Positions 34,587 to 47,190 of a stretch of 64,000 bases of DNA are shown here, piece after piece. A program made the translations under genes and the position numbers. Numbering within the stretch: the stretch's first letter is position 1; the number at the start of each line of letters is the position of its first letter. The notes under the pieces were generated by a model that was not told the origin of the DNA, did not search any database, and saw nothing but the letters and a program-made list of their open reading frames with translations. The DNA comes from Ligula intestinalis (taxonomy: Eukaryota; Platyhelminthes; Cestoda; Diphyllobothriidea; Diphyllobothriidae): assembly GCA_036362985.1 (NCBI GenBank), contig JAYGXS010000003.1, positions 34,079,510 through 34,143,509 on the forward strand, given 5' to 3'.

Positions 34587-34781
34587 GACAAGTTGAGTGG
34601 AAATATTTACAGAAATAGAATCGTCAACAATACAAGTAATAGTAATGGTTAGAGGGATGGGCAATTGAAAGATTCATTTGCGAAGGGAAGGAGGATGAGA
34701 AGAGAGGGATTATGTGGGCTTGGGCGCCAAATGGCCACGTCAGCATCGAAAGTGGGATGATTATGGAGGATTTCGGGCCAA

Positions 34782-35120
34782 TTAATTATGGCGGGCGTCT
34801 GGATGTGATCGTTTGCAATAGCGTAAGGCCCTGTACGCTGGCGCCAATTCGACACATCTAATGACCGAATTCTCATCCGTGGACCAGGCTTCTATAAATT
34901 CTCTGCTCGTCTTGTTTCCCGCGTGGGAGAGTACCTTGACGACAGCGAAGTTGAACTCATGACCTGTTTCGTAGGTGTGAGTTGCAACTTGTGATGATTC
35001 GTCGCCTAGTCGCACGGCCTGCTTGTGTTTACGTATACGCGATCCGAGCATGCGTTCCGTTTGACCTGTATAATTACAGGGACAGTTTAGGCATGGGGTG
35101 CGATATACTGCACCAGATTG
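34782..35120 (-). pseudogene. PLE GIY-YIG endonuclease fragment
   Basis: The minus strand reads GAVYRTPCLNCPCNYTGQTE (Y-x-C with Y-x-G-Q-T), RMLGSRIRKHKQAV (R and H of the family), ATHTYETGHEFNF, SREFIEAWSTDENSVIRC and ends YRALR. This is a different PLE lineage from those at 14, 41 and 45 kb. The RT is absent. The open frame starts in the inverted arm at 35195, but the domain begins near 35120. A premature end after the domain lies at 34782. Confidence 0.75.
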
Positions 35121-35136
35121 TTCATTCTGCATAAGC

Positions 35137-35340
35137 CGATCTTGCCTACTGGCACAGGCTAGCACAGCCCTCAGTGGCAAGTCGGAAGCACACACAATTA
35201 TTGATTTTCTGCACGTTCAAAATTTTAGTTATTGCACACACGCCCCAAGTAGCTTCCACATTTGTTACTGTTCCTCCACCTCTGACGATGGGCTCTTGTA
35301 AGAGCTCGAAAGCTCTGGAAAAAAAATCAATTTTGTTCCA
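35137..35340 (+). repeat. PLE terminal repeat, with hammerhead-like core at 35282-35313
   Basis: The right arm of the inverted pair. On the plus strand CTGACGA (35282-35288) is followed by TG, a hairpin GGCTCTTGTAAGAGCTC and GAAAGC (35308-35313). An eight-pair stem II can form, longer than in most hammerheads. Related cores occur at 43732-43763 (minus) and 43937-43967 (plus). Confidence 0.65.
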
Positions 35341-35344
35341 GCGA

Positions 35345-38300
35345 TCGACCAGTGATCTCCTTTCTTCATTGAGGAGTATCGTTCCTGTGACATCTGGTTC
35401 GCACGATTATGAAGCCTTTCCTTTGCCGGGATTTGCTAGTTAAATGGAGCCTGGACGAGGACCGTAAACGCACCGTTATTGGTTCAGTATATTTGATGGT
35501 TGACTTTAGAGAAAGAGATATGAAATGCAGTTATAAACCGGTTGCAGGTTTTGGAGAGTCGCTTTTGCAGGCGCGAAAAGGCTAATTTTAGAACAATGCA
35601 TAGCTTAGCCGTACAGCAGCTTGATTAATTAACAAACAAATGTACGATTTTGAAAAGGATCTATATGTCTAATTTTTGTTTATATCGGTTGATTCCTCCT
35701 AAGGTTTACTGGGAATTATCTTGACTTCCGCATGATTGGTCTAAGAGGTATTGGCCAATTGGGCTGACGAAGCCCAAATGTTTGTATGAAGGACAAATAT
35801 TCAATCAAACATTACGAAGGGGTAAGTGTCTATTAATCATTGTTGCTATTTTAACGCATTGCGTGGGAACCTAGAACATTCAGCAGATAGTATATCTTAC
35901 TAGGCCCAATCTGTAGGAAGTTTTGATTCATGCGTTATGCCTGGATTAAGAATATGATCTTTTGACGATGATAAGAAACTGCTTTCACTGTTCATATGAT
36001 AACGGAAATTCTGAAAGCTTTGTCGATTTGAAAATATTACTTAAGACATATGATAGTATTGATGACGCGGTACGATATTTCAGCCACGGTATGATGCTGG
36101 TTGTTAAACAAATTTCTTATGAGTCACCTTCGAAAATTCAACATTCTGAAAAAATTACTACTTATATAAGATGACATTTACTATTACTTTTGTTTTTTAT
36201 TCAAATATATTAACTAGACTGCATGCACATAAAGTTTTTTCCTGTGTATATTTACTGGAAAATAATATTTTGCCTTAATTGTAGACTTGAATTCTGCGAC
36301 TGTTATTCTGCGGTCTTTTGAAATGTCTTATAGTCGGATTTTAAGACCGATAGATGTCCATTGCTAATGTATCGTATCCGCCCATTTATGTATGCTAGCT
36401 CTGAATTGTATAAATATTACACATTCTCTGTAATATATTACATTCTTGTAACGCTCCTGGCAAAACAACTATTTTCGTTACACAAAATTCATAAGGCATA
36501 CTGTTATTAAACCTTGAACACAAGTTTAACGATACATCAGTTTCAAAATCTTCAAGAATATAAAACACTTTAGTAAAATAAAACTATAACCTTTCATTAG
36601 TTTAAAGTTCAAAAAGAGCGATCAAAAATATGCTCTATTTTGAGGGTAAAAATCTACAATTATCGGCAGAAAATAGCTCCATTCCCCGATACTAAGGGAT
36701 AAGTTAATAAAATACACAAAATGTACAGATATTTACATGATATTCACATCTATTATGGAGACAGGTCGAAATTCAACTCCTCGATTTCCGTTTCTTTTCA
36801 TGTGAGGTAGCATGCTACGAATAGGAGTACATAGTGCTGCTATGCCGGTGTACAGCAGGACATATGTCGGAAACTTCGGCGCATAATACGGGAAGACTTC
36901 GTAGCCACTAGGCTAGAGTGAAGTGGATGAGCAACCTTATTAAGAGTGCGATCAGCAAATGGTTTGAACGTTTTAAAGTGTCGCTGTATTATGATATCAG
37001 CCAAAGAGTCCAAAAACGCTGGCAGCTTAATCGAGCAATCAGACGATACGTTAAATAATCAACAAGGCTTCTTTGAGTAAGGCTGGAAAAATAACCGGAA
37101 AGTGGTAGAGCATGAAAAAAGAATGAGTAGACAAGGTGTGATAAATTACCAAATGGGCATATAAAAGCAATTAGAAAAATTCCGTATACCTGTGCGGTAA
37201 CTTGTAGTTTTTGAAGGTGACTGGTTTACTACCTGGCAGCCCGGCTTGACAGCAGCGTCTTCAGATGATACTGAACGATAATTATCATTACTACGGTAGT
37301 AAAGCAACAATTTCAAAGTGAATACAAATTTTAGAATTTAGATCAAATTTTGTGAAATAGTCCTTCTACTGTACTTCTCTTGTAACGTCATCATGCCGTC
37401 AAACATTGTTCCCGAAAATGATAGGGAGGTCTGTTTTTACTGCAAATATTGCTCACCTTCGAAAAGGCATTTGTATGAATACAGCCTCGCACTTCAATTC
37501 ATGATACGATCTACAGTTTATGCATGCGTTTTATTTCTTACATTTTGTCGCAATTTCACTTATTTCTCCTCCTAAACTTAATTGACTATAGGAAAATTGA
37601 ACTGTGTTCCGAAGCTAACTTTATATTGTTTCTTCATCTCACTGGGTTACAATTGATCTGTTTCGCCTTCCCGAAGAGTCAGATCTCACGGGTCCGGAAA
37701 GAAACAGAAGGCTTAGTCGGGTTGTTTTTAACCTTTTCTGTTTCTCTGTGTTTTAAAAAAAAACGAAGTGAAATTTAATATTGTCCATGTGATATCTCAA
37801 GCATAACATCACTCGCACTCGCACGTGCTTGTTGAAACACGAATGGAGTTTGTTTTACTTTTTCTCGTTTTTCTTACTGATGTAGATTCACCCCCGCCTC
37901 ACGTCCGGACAGTGTCAACCCTTTATTTATGCGTACCTGCGTTTGACAGAAAAATAAATGTTCTTGTAGGTTAAGCGTACTCGTATAACATTTGATACAT
38001 AAAGTTTTAGGCATGATTAATGAAATACTTACGCTTTGGTGAGGTTTAAAATTAAAATTACTTTTGGTCTACTCAAGACTGAGTGACCATAGAATCATAT
38101 TTTCGCACCTATTTATCAAATGCGCTCTCGAAAACCTAAACTCGTTGGTCAAAGTTGTTTTAACTTGAAATTTTCCCGGATGATTATGTTTCGCTGCAAA
38201 CTTTTGAGAGTTTGAAAAGGAAGTAGTTTTTGGTGTCTTATTTTTAAACCCTCAGCTTTTCACACTGAATCAAAAACGCTTACAGGAGAGGTCGCTATAT

Positions 38301-40150
38301 AATATATCGTTGTATGGTAAGCATTGTTTTATAATGTAGACAGAAAACGAATTACATGATAAATAATAGAAAATGACTAATAATCACATAAATTGCAGCT
38401 ACTGGTGCGAGCAGTAGTGCGCTCTTGTATGCAAAGTCCCAGGAGATTTCTGACGGAATGTTACCTTACCTGCAATCGCCCTGCAATAACTATGTACGGC
38501 TTTTCAACATTCTCAAGAGAATGCATATGAGTGCAGATGGTGTGTCTGTTTTATACTGCTTTAGAGTAGACAAAAGTTGCTTCACAAGCCTCTCGTAATG
38601 CATTTAAGCAATCCTTCCTATTTAAACTACATAAAAAGCAGAATTGTACAATCATTTGTCCTTTTCTATTGTGTCGTTCTGAATGCCTCCAATTTTTTTC
38701 TGGTATCTGATTTTGACAGCAGAAATGTTTTTTTGTTCTACAGATTTGCTTGGTTTTCGTGTATGTCATTAGGGCTGCCCTATTATCGCCCTATTGTTCT
38801 TACCACAGCAATTATGGACGTGTTGTTACGGTTTGAATTCATAGATGGAGTTGCTAATGACGCTCTCCAATCTACGACGATTCAGTAATTCCACCTTCAA
38901 TATCCTCTGCTGTATTAGTCCACGGGCATCTTTTGACAACAATGCATCCAATTCAATGTTCGTGAAAAATCAGTTTAAAGAATTCAGGTCCGGAGGTTCG
39001 AATCTCCAGGTTGCGAGAGCAGCAAATGATCCTTAGATCCTACCGATCACCTTGTGAGTGGGCTATTGGAAACTGGTCCTTGAAGGACCTCTTTTGAGTT
39101 GGGCGCTTTAAACAATCCCGTATGGTGTACTTGACCGCTTCGATCATGAGTTTCTTAGAAACTTAAATCTTTCCAATGTATTGCTTTTTATTTCCCGGTT
39201 TTTGTCAGAAGTTGCCTTCTGTGGTTGCGACGAACCTGCCTAAATGTTCCAGTTTAAACAATGAGAGGCTTTACGATCTCCTTTTAGCGTATTTGTTAGC
39301 AAAGTATTTTTTTGTGGTAGACCAGTTACAAAGATTCCCGGAGCGTAGTTGGCAGGTTCCTGAGCGAGTAGGGTTCTTCTTTGTTTTTCAGGATCCTGTC
39401 CTTGGAGTTATCTCTACACCAGGACAACCCAGAATCCGGTCTTGCCAACCACTTTTGCCGGATGTCTCGCAGGGTGGTCACGTCAAAAATTTTCATCCTC
39501 AAGAAAGCTTTTGTCATGAACACAGATAATGGTGACTGTGTATTCCCAGTATTACCTATTTCAGTACAATGTCATAACAGTAACTTTATCGCAAGGACAG
39601 CTTAACTGCCTCGGTTATGTCAGACGATTTTGAAAAGCCTCGAGAATGTCAAACAACGTCTTTTATTCCGCTTTTTGCACCTCTGCAAGGCCTCCTATGA
39701 AGGGATTAAAAACTCTCCTGCTGGCAATGGCTGGTACTGCCATCAAGTTGTCCCCTGAGAAAAAGCGCCTTAGTCACGCCTCCTGGAGTTACCTGACTTT
39801 TGGGTCATCGCTAGGGCAAAAACTGCAATAAAGATCGACTGGTAGGGCTCAGTAAACAGGCTGGGCCAGAATTGTCATCAGGCTCACCCGCGAGGGGGCA
39901 TATTCATCAACAACTACGTAAGACCCGAAAATGTACGCGGATAGACGACGGCCTTACCAGGTGTTGACACGGCTGGTCTAAAGCACGACCAGTGATAAAA
40001 AAAGGCAGGGTAAATTGCCGGATGAATTTGGTGCAGGGAAGCGACCCATAGCATTTTCAGTTGGAAAAAACTCGGATTATTTTACTGAAGATTGTTGCTG
40101 TTTGTCAGGATAGTGTTCGAGAACCAAAACACTTGCCAAGACAAGTGAAC
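35345..40150. other. Long AT-rich stretch without recognised genes
   Basis: Frames are short; the longest (39176-39529, with a minus-strand frame at 39326-39523) show no family pattern. A T-arm-like ggaggttcgaatctcc at about 38992-39007 lacks the rest of a tRNA. Confidence 0.45.
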
Positions 40151-40154
40151 CAAC

Positions 40155-40335
40155 GAGTCATAGGAACTAACTGAGAAGAAGATTCGATCACTGTGACAAC
40201 ACTTTTATTCGCCCGACGTTTCGATATTCATCCTGGATACTTCATCAGAGACATGAGCAGGAAGCAGTAGCAGAAACTGGTCGAAACGGCAGGCGAATAA
40301 AAGTGTTGTCCCAGCGATCGAATCTTCTTCTCAAG
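40155..40335. repeat. PLE-type terminal repeat pair with hammerhead-like core at 40214-40249 (minus)
   Basis: The minus strand carries CTGATGA (40242-40248), an imperfect stem II and GAAAC then GTC, followed by GGGCGAATAAAAGTGTTGTC. The part after the core recurs inverted on the plus strand at 40292-40333 (gcgaataaaagtgttgtccc, agcgatcgaatcttctt). The same downstream sequence also follows the core at 19508-19543 and appears near 18537-18580. Confidence 0.55.
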
Positions 40336-41009
40336 CAAAAGACTTCCCGGTCACGCTGATTATCGCTCGACTTCGCCCAACATTACACAGCGGGACTTTA
40401 GACTCCTCGTCAGAAAACAAGTAGCTAATACCCTTCTGTCTTCGAGAGTCTTACAGACGTCCAGAGGTCCGTAATAGTGACAGTGCTATCGTCAGATTTG
40501 GACAAAATATCCCAAGTTATCTTCAACAGATGGACGCGAAGGAAGCTTTTCATCGTTATGAAAATCTGAATACCTTTAATCAGAGACTGACCATTTCGCT
40601 TCATGCGCTCCAAAAGAGGAGTTAATAAGTTATTCTGAAAATTCACATTCTTTATAATTTGCTAGCTCCTGCTTTGGGCCATTCAGTGGCCCTCAGCGGA
40701 TTTGACTTCGCATGCGAAGCTGGAGAAACATAGGGAATTTCGGTATAGGACAGAAAGAAAACTCCCATAGTTTCGCCTTGAGTAAAGTTTGTGTGACCAA
40801 GTCACCCTCCACGCGTTTTCACAAATTTTTCCTGAATTCGAATTCCCAGCTTTTCTACAATATACTATCTTGTAGAAACTGGTCATTCGGAGTATATTTT
40901 GCCTATTTCATTCTTTCTACAAAAATCACACGGTAGATATTAGAGAGTGTTCTGAGGACCATTTCTTCTGAACGCAAACGCTGATGTCGATTGGCGAAGT
41001 CAGGAAACC

Positions 41010-41557
41010 AGAAACATAAGTTCAGTATCATAATATGTCCTTTCAATGGCATTAAGTAGCCGTTTCAAGAATGTGCCCAAAAGGACGAAGCAGTCAGTTC
41101 CAAAAAAGCCCGTTTTCATATCTTTGCCCTTTAAGGGCGACAACATTTTCAATACCACCAAGAGACGGCTACTTAATGCAATCCAACCAAGCTCTTCCCA
41201 ATTCATCGTGCAAAGGATGCCTTGCAGATGGACACCACTTCAGACTGTGTTTATGAATTTACATGCACTTGCGGATGCAAGTACATAGGGCGAACGCAAA
41301 GGCAATTGGCCACTTGAGCCAAGGAGCACTTACGCAGCTGGTTGTTGAAACAAGAAAACAGAACTCCCCGCTCATCAATTACTGAACATCTGCTAGATAC
41401 GGGCCATTCAGTGGACCCTAAAACCTCTTTCCGAGTACTTGTTCGGGCACGAACATCTCGTACCTTACACTACCTGGAGGCAGCCTACATACGGCGGTTT
41501 AAATCCGACCTATGTAAACAACTGGAGCATGTGGTGAATCTAACTCTACCGTGGTAA
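41010..41557 (+). pseudogene. PLE fragment: RT C-terminus and GIY-YIG endonuclease
   Basis: The plus strand reads KKPVFISLPFKGDNIF and TTKRRLLNAI (about 41100-41180), then after a frame change the GIY-YIG core EFTCTCGCKYIGRTQRQLAT (about 41250-41312). An in-frame TGA follows, then KEHL and a second open part NRTPRSSITEHLLDTGHSVD to LEHVVNLTLPW (stop at 41555-41557). On the minus strand 41010-41065 reads a short inverted piece of the same RT end (KRLLNAIERTYYDTELMF). It is the same lineage as 44898-45395. Confidence 0.75.
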
Positions 41558-41772
41558 CACCGGTTCCCTGTTCACACATTTTCCTTCCCATCTTTTTGCC
41601 TTAGACGTTTTTTTCCCTAGTTTTTGCTGCCTACAGCGTTTTAGTTTTCGTACTTTATTGATTGCCTGTTGGCCATTTTCTGTGACGTTGCTGCTTTGCA
41701 TCGATTTTATTGTAATGATTCATTTTCGTATTTTCTCTGACGTTATTTACGTTACGCAACAAGGGAAAGCAA

Positions 41773-41792
41773 CTGATGAGCACTCTCGAAAT
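41773..41792 (+). ncRNA. Hammerhead-like core downstream of a PLE ORF
   Basis: CTGATGA (41773-41779), a minimal G-CACTCT-C stem and GAAAT, about 215 bases after the end of the PLE reading frame. The equivalent place of the 45-kb copy has CTGACGA-TCTCTCTC-GAAAT (45607-45626), so the motif is a conserved part of this lineage's 3' end. Confidence 0.5.
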
Positions 41793-42722
41793 TAATGGAT
41801 CTAATAAATTTTGCAGTTTACACAATCTTAAAAATTGTACCAGGGAAAGAAGCTTTAAACTCGTACTCCGTTCCTGTATAAAAGTAATGGCCTGATGAGC
41901 ATTTAGCAAAATCCTGCGTATGTTCGCCCACTTCTCCTCTAAAACACCCAAATTGTTTGGGCATGCGCTGAAAATGCTAAAATTGGAACAAACCTAATAA
42001 TAATTTGCAGTAAATAATAAGGGAAAGCCTGCAGCATCCACTAGGAAGTAAATTAATGCAACCTTTGGATTCTGCTGGAACCTACCATTCCCCTGCTGAT
42101 TATCATCAAGTACTACTTGTAGAAAGTAAGCGTAATGCAACTGCCAACATACTGGTTAGCCAGGGCAAGCCTGGTGTGACCACTTGCTTGGCTAAGGAGT
42201 ATGATTTCACGGGTGTTTTGTGACGCCCGTTTGGAGCGAAAAAATATAAAAATGATTCAACAGGCTCTTCAAAGTTTGAGAAAAAATGATTCTGGGACTG
42301 CTTATTTGGCAAATGACCAAAATACCAACGAGACTGCGAAAATTAATCAGGCATAACATTTGTCTCCATTCGGACCGATAGTCCAAGGGACTGTTATTTC
42401 TGTTAGCGTGCACTTTAGCTTCTACCTTGGAACATTTGTCCTAACGTTTTACGGACCAGAGGTATGCGCTCTTGGTTGTCATGACTACTTTAGCCATCTC
42501 ATCGCCAAATTACTATGATGTCTGCATTTTCAGCTTTCGTGTCGAACACCTTGTCTGTGTGTGTGTGTGTGTGGAGCCTTGGAAGCTCCGACCCTTGGCC
42601 CGTTCTCGCAGTCATAAAATAGATCAGGTTGTCCAGTTGCGTTTGTCGGTGCACCCACTGTTAATGTAATGGCAGCCTGCCTACACACCGGAAAATGGTA
42701 CAGTGCCGTGGGAACAGATTGG

Positions 42723-43560
42723 GTTTGGCCCTCTCCGCACAGGGAGGAGCAGACAAGATAGCCGGCGCTATCTGGAGGTCATTCCCATTGGATACATTTA
42801 AAAAGAACTCTTCTAGCGAACATTGACCGACAACAGATCGGGATGGTGAAATTACCCGTGATTCCGTATTGATCCCCTCCCCCTAGCGCTAGACAGTGGG
42901 TTGGCAGATAGCTAAAGTGTCTCAGCGACCCTATAGATGCCGCAAATCTCAGCAGGTTTCCGACAAAGTAACCACCTCTACCCTCCTCGTTACGCCGTTG
43001 AATTTGATACGGTTTGTTGAATGAACCCGTTTTAAGTCTGTGCTTGATGTAGACACGAGGGGTGGCAATTAGATGACTAATACAGGCTGGAGTTAGGATG
43101 ACATACGACACTGCGCGCGGGAATGACGTCGTCAGAAGGTGGGGGGAGGGGGGAGAGGAGCACTGGTGGTCGTTGTTAGGCCGTAGTCCCAGATTGGAGA
43201 CGTCTGTGACCCCTGGCTCCATGCAGGCGGGGCAACAATTAGCAAACCGCAGTCTGTAGTGTTGGTGGTTGTTGTGCGCGGGCATGTCGACCGAATCCTA
43301 CGGTGCACGTGTTCCGGAGGAATTCATGGGACAAGTCCTTCCGGGCCTCAAAATGGACAAAAGTGGGTTTCTGGGAGGGAGGGTGGGCGTGTATGACGAA
43401 GGACGGGCCCTGTGCAGGACGACTGGTGGATCTGTGGCGCGGGGAGTCCACTGGATCGTGTTCGGGGCAACAGGTAATTTAGGTACGCATTGCGCACACC
43501 CGCATGACTGTGAAACTCTGTACAAGCGCTACAAATGTGGGACACCATTAGGGCAGTGAA
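42723..43560. other. GC-rich block, no recognised protein
   Basis: The composition differs sharply from its surroundings. Overlapping frames on both strands (168 codons at most) look like GC-driven openness. It is preceded by a (TG)n microsatellite at 42556-42573. Probably an untranslated part of a retroelement. Confidence 0.35.
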
Positions 43561-43689
43561 TAGCGACCGAATCTGAACAGGATTGCGTAGTGTTTCTTAG
43601 ATAATGGTAGTAAATATAGGAATCTGATTCTTTTCATAAAGCGAATGAATGAAAACCTTCGCGTTCCAAATATTTGCATGGGCAAGGAA

Positions 43690-43990
43690 GACGAATGGTC
43701 GAGCAGCGGATTTCTTTGTCTTATATCCTGAGCTTTCGAACTCTTATAGGAGTCCATCGTCAGAGATAAGTAACAGCAACAAAAGAGGGGATAGTTATAG
43801 TGTGTGAACACCAATCAACTGTCAAAGGTCATTGGGTCGTGAGGGGAAAGAAACCGCGATGAAAAGTGGGGGGAGGTGGGGACAATTAACCCTCAGTTAT
43901 TTCAACATTCATCAGGGTTTCAGTTGTTTCTTATCGCTGACGATGGACTCCTGTAAGAATCGAAAGCTCAGGGTAATAAATAAAGTGATC
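43690..43990. repeat. PLE-type terminal repeats in inverted orientation with two hammerhead-like cores
   Basis: The minus-strand core at 43732-43763 (CTGACGA-TGG-hairpin-GAAAGC) and plus-strand core at 43937-43967 (CTGACGA-TGGACTCCTGTAAGAAT-CGAAAGC) face each other about 175 bases apart. They are the same family as the arms at 34.4 and 35.3 kb, but no GIY-YIG frame is left between them. Confidence 0.55.
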
Positions 43991-44404
43991 CGGTGCTCGA
44001 TCATACTTCTTTATTACCTTTTTGTAACAGTAAGAAAATATTATTATTCGCCACCAGGGCTGTAGGAACAAATATGGGCCAAAATTGTATGAAACTGAGC
44101 TTGTGGAATAGCTCTCCACGGATTGCTGTGATGCAATAGTACATTGCACTTGCTTTTTGCACAGAACAATAGGCGGACGCGTGCATTCTTCGCGGCTTTT
44201 GTGCCACAATGAATTTCAAGAGGAAAACTGTCAGGTTCAATTCTTTGCGCTCGTGGTTTATAATCAGAGAATACTGCTTTAGTGCGATTAAATTGTAAAA
44301 CATTCGTCTTCTATTCACGTCAACCTAGTTGACATGCGGATTTTTTGAGTGGTACTGTAGACAGGGTGAAGAAAATTTATTGCGGTAAATTCAGGCTTTT
44401 GCTC

Positions 44405-44898
44405 ACTACAAGAAAGTCAAGAAATTTAAATATGGCAATAACAGCAGAAGAATTGATTGGATCCATATCATTTCGAGAGAGATCGTCAGTTGCCGCCTCT
44501 CATTACCGAGTGAATAACAAAAGAGAATCACAAAAGAGAAGATACACAATGAATTCATAGAGAAAAATCGATATGAATACAAGGTCATAGGAAGTGGCCA
44601 AGTGGCTAATCAATAACATGAGAAGTTCAAACGCTATAGTCAGCAAAAATAACAGGGAAAAAACATCGAATGTAACAACTTAGGAGGAAAAATGTATCAA
44701 CAGGGAACCAATTTTACCAAGGCAAAGTTAGGTTCACTACATGCTCCAACTGTTTACATAGGTCGGGTTTGACCCGCCGTATGTAGGCTGCCTCCAGGTA
44801 GCGTAAAGTGCGAGTTGATCGTGCTCGAATAAGTACTCGGAGGGACTTTTTGGGGTCAACCGAATGGCCCGAGTCTAACAGATGTTCAGTAATTAGCA
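44405..44898 (-). pseudogene. Inverted PLE 3' end (GIY-YIG C-terminus, with hammerhead-like core at 44470-44489)
   Basis: The minus strand reads ITEHLLDSGHSVDPKKSLRV, LRYLEAAYIRRVKPDLCKQL and EHVVNLTLPW (stop near 44714), then the 3' untranslated region with CTGACGA (44483-44489) to GAAA. It is the reverse complement, with small differences, of 45230-45690. At about 44898 the similarity ends abruptly and the plus-strand PLE begins. Confidence 0.75.
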
Positions 44899-45690
44899 CC
44901 AGAAAGCCCGTCTTCATTTCCTTACCATTTAAGGGCGATAGCATAATAAACACCATCAAAAGATGCCTGCTAAATGCCATTGAGAGGACGTACTATGCTG
45001 CCGATCTGATAATTTTCAATCCGAGGAAGCCTTTACCAGTTCCTCATGTGAAGGATGCCATGCCGGTGCACGCCATTTCAAACTGCATTTATGAATTTAC
45101 ATGTACTTGCGGATGCAAGTACATAGGGCGAACGCAGAGGCAATTGGCCACCAGAGCTAAGGAACATTTACCCAGCTGGCTAATGAAACAAAAAGACAGA
45201 ATTCCCCGGTCATCAATTACTGAAAATCTGTTAGACTCGGGCCATTCTGTTGACCCCAAAAGGTCCTTCCGTGTACTTGTTCGAGCACGAACAACTAGTA
45301 CTTTACGCTACCTGGGGGCAGCCTACATACAGCGGGTCAAACCCGACCTACGTAAACAATTGAAGCATGTAGTGAGCCTAAATTTGCCTTGGTAACATTG
45401 GCTCCCTGTTTATACATTTTTCCTCCTAAGTTGTTACCTTAGATGTTTTTTCCCTGTTATTTTTGCTGACTATAGCGTTTGAACTTCTCATGTTATTGAT
45501 TAGCCACTTGGAAACTTCCTATGACCTTGTGTTTATATCGATTTTTCTCTATGAATTCATTGTGTATCTTCTCTTTTGTTATTCACTCAGTTATGAGAGG
45601 CGGCAACTGACGATCTCTCTCGAAATCATATGCATCCAATAAATCCTTTTGCTGTTATTGCTATATTTAAATTTGCACCAGGGAAACGTT
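44898..45690 (+). pseudogene. PLE fragment: RT C-terminus, GIY-YIG endonuclease and 3' end with hammerhead-like core
   Basis: Open from TRKPVFISLPFKGDSI (about 44898) through LLNAIERTYYAADLIIFNPR and the GIY-YIG core YEFTCTCGCKYIGRTQRQLA (about 45090-45150). It then reads the helical part RAKEHLPSWLMKQ, SVDPKRSFRVLVRARTT and VVSLNLPW, with TAA at 45393-45395. This is the best preserved GIY-YIG domain in the window: the Y-x-C, Y-I-G-R-T and R/H positions are present with no break. A hammerhead-like core follows at 45607-45626. Most of the RT is missing. Confidence 0.8.
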
Positions 45691-46699
45691 GCTTTAAAAG
45701 TCAAGAAAAGTTTCATGAATAATGGGCAATATATTGGACTGGAAAACAAAACCAAGACAGAAGCATGCGTAAAAATTGTTACAGACTTTTCTGTGTGAGA
45801 CCTACTTAACCTATAATTAAGAAAGTTTTACTTTAACTTTCCATGCTATCGGAATTACAAGACATTGCGATTTTTTCCTAAAACAATCGTCATAACGCAT
45901 ATCCACCTCATACGTCAATTGGTCCTAATTTTTTAACATGGCCCGCGACAAATGGCTTAACCGTCCTTCGAAGAAGTAACCGTGGTCTAGGTTTCCTGAA
46001 GATTTAAGATAAAATCTAGGCAGTAGTAAATGAAATCAAGCGAGTGGCCAAATGTTTAATAATGTTTTCCGGACGGAAACAAATAGTAGAAAAATATGGA
46101 TAATTATCGTTTCAGTCAGTCCTGGCCAAAAATGCTTCAACTTTGAAACGCCCACCCAGTAAAATACGCTCAGTAAGTTCTTTTTCGGTGGACCATAGAT
46201 TGCGCCTACCGGCCGGGCTTTTTCCATATTTGCTGCTTGCTTTTTCTATAAAGCTGACGTTTTGAAAGTATTTGGCAAACAACTTCTACATTCGCAGGCG
46301 GAACAAGCGAATTCCTTGAACAGGAATTGCCTACCAATAAAAAAATGAGACTGGAGTGGTCATTTCTGACCTAGCAGCCGTCATTAATATGCCTCAAATA
46401 ACCTCAGGAATCGTAACCCCTGGGAGTCGAATTGCCGTCCTGCTAGTTAGAAGTTGAACGCCCCTTACCATAGTTCATATACCCGATTCCCACCGGCGGG
46501 ACAAAAAACCTGTTGCTTAGTACTTATAGGCTTTCAATGTAAACCGGCAGGACGCGAGCTCGATCCACTGCTGTTGCAAACATCAGAATTGTCTAGGGAG
46601 CAACTGATGAGGCCAAATAAGCCAGAAATAACCATTTAAATCTTCCTTTTCTGCGTCCGCAGTGCTCCTCTGCATATTCTGAGTCGTACATGCCAGCAT

Positions 46700-47190
46700 T
46701 TGTCCAAAATAGTACCAGAACACATTCCAGCATGGTTAGGGAAGGGCCAAATAAAGGGTATAAAATACTTTAATTCTAGCACAACTGGTAGACTCAGACC
46801 ATCGCGTGGATGTCATAGAGGCCTTCCGAGCGGTCTACAAGGTGCCCTCAAGCTGTTCAAGATTCCTCGTACAGCGTTTGTTGGCTACTGCAGAAGCGGC
46901 CGCCTTCAGGCTACGCCGACCGGTCCTCTGCCACCAAAAGAACGTCGTCGCGGTGCCGCAGTTACTAGGGCCGAAAGCCTCTAATCCAACAGAGCAGCTT
47001 ATCACTTCTCCCAGCTACCATTCCCCCCAACGCTGATCAGATTTTTGACCCCGATTTCCCGCACCCCGCCTCCCCTTTGACAACCGCACTATTTTTTCTA
47101 CCAACCCACATAGTTTATTTAGTTAAGTAACGTATAAAGGAGAAGGCCTGACGATAATTTATCGAAAGCAAACGTATGCTCGCCAATTTA
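46700..47190 (+). pseudogene. PLE GIY-YIG C-terminal fragment plus terminal repeat with hammerhead-like core at 47148-47169
   Basis: The plus strand reads VPEHIPAWLGKGQIKGIKYF (about 46710-46770). After a frame change it reads DVIEAFRAVYKVPSSCSRF and LLATAEAAAFRLRRPVLCHQ. It is the same lineage as 9613-9828. The 3' end has CTGACGA (47148-47154), GATA-ATT-TATC as a possible stem and GAAAGC (47164-47169), then the sequence shared with 9394-9520 and 10108-10235. Confidence 0.7.
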
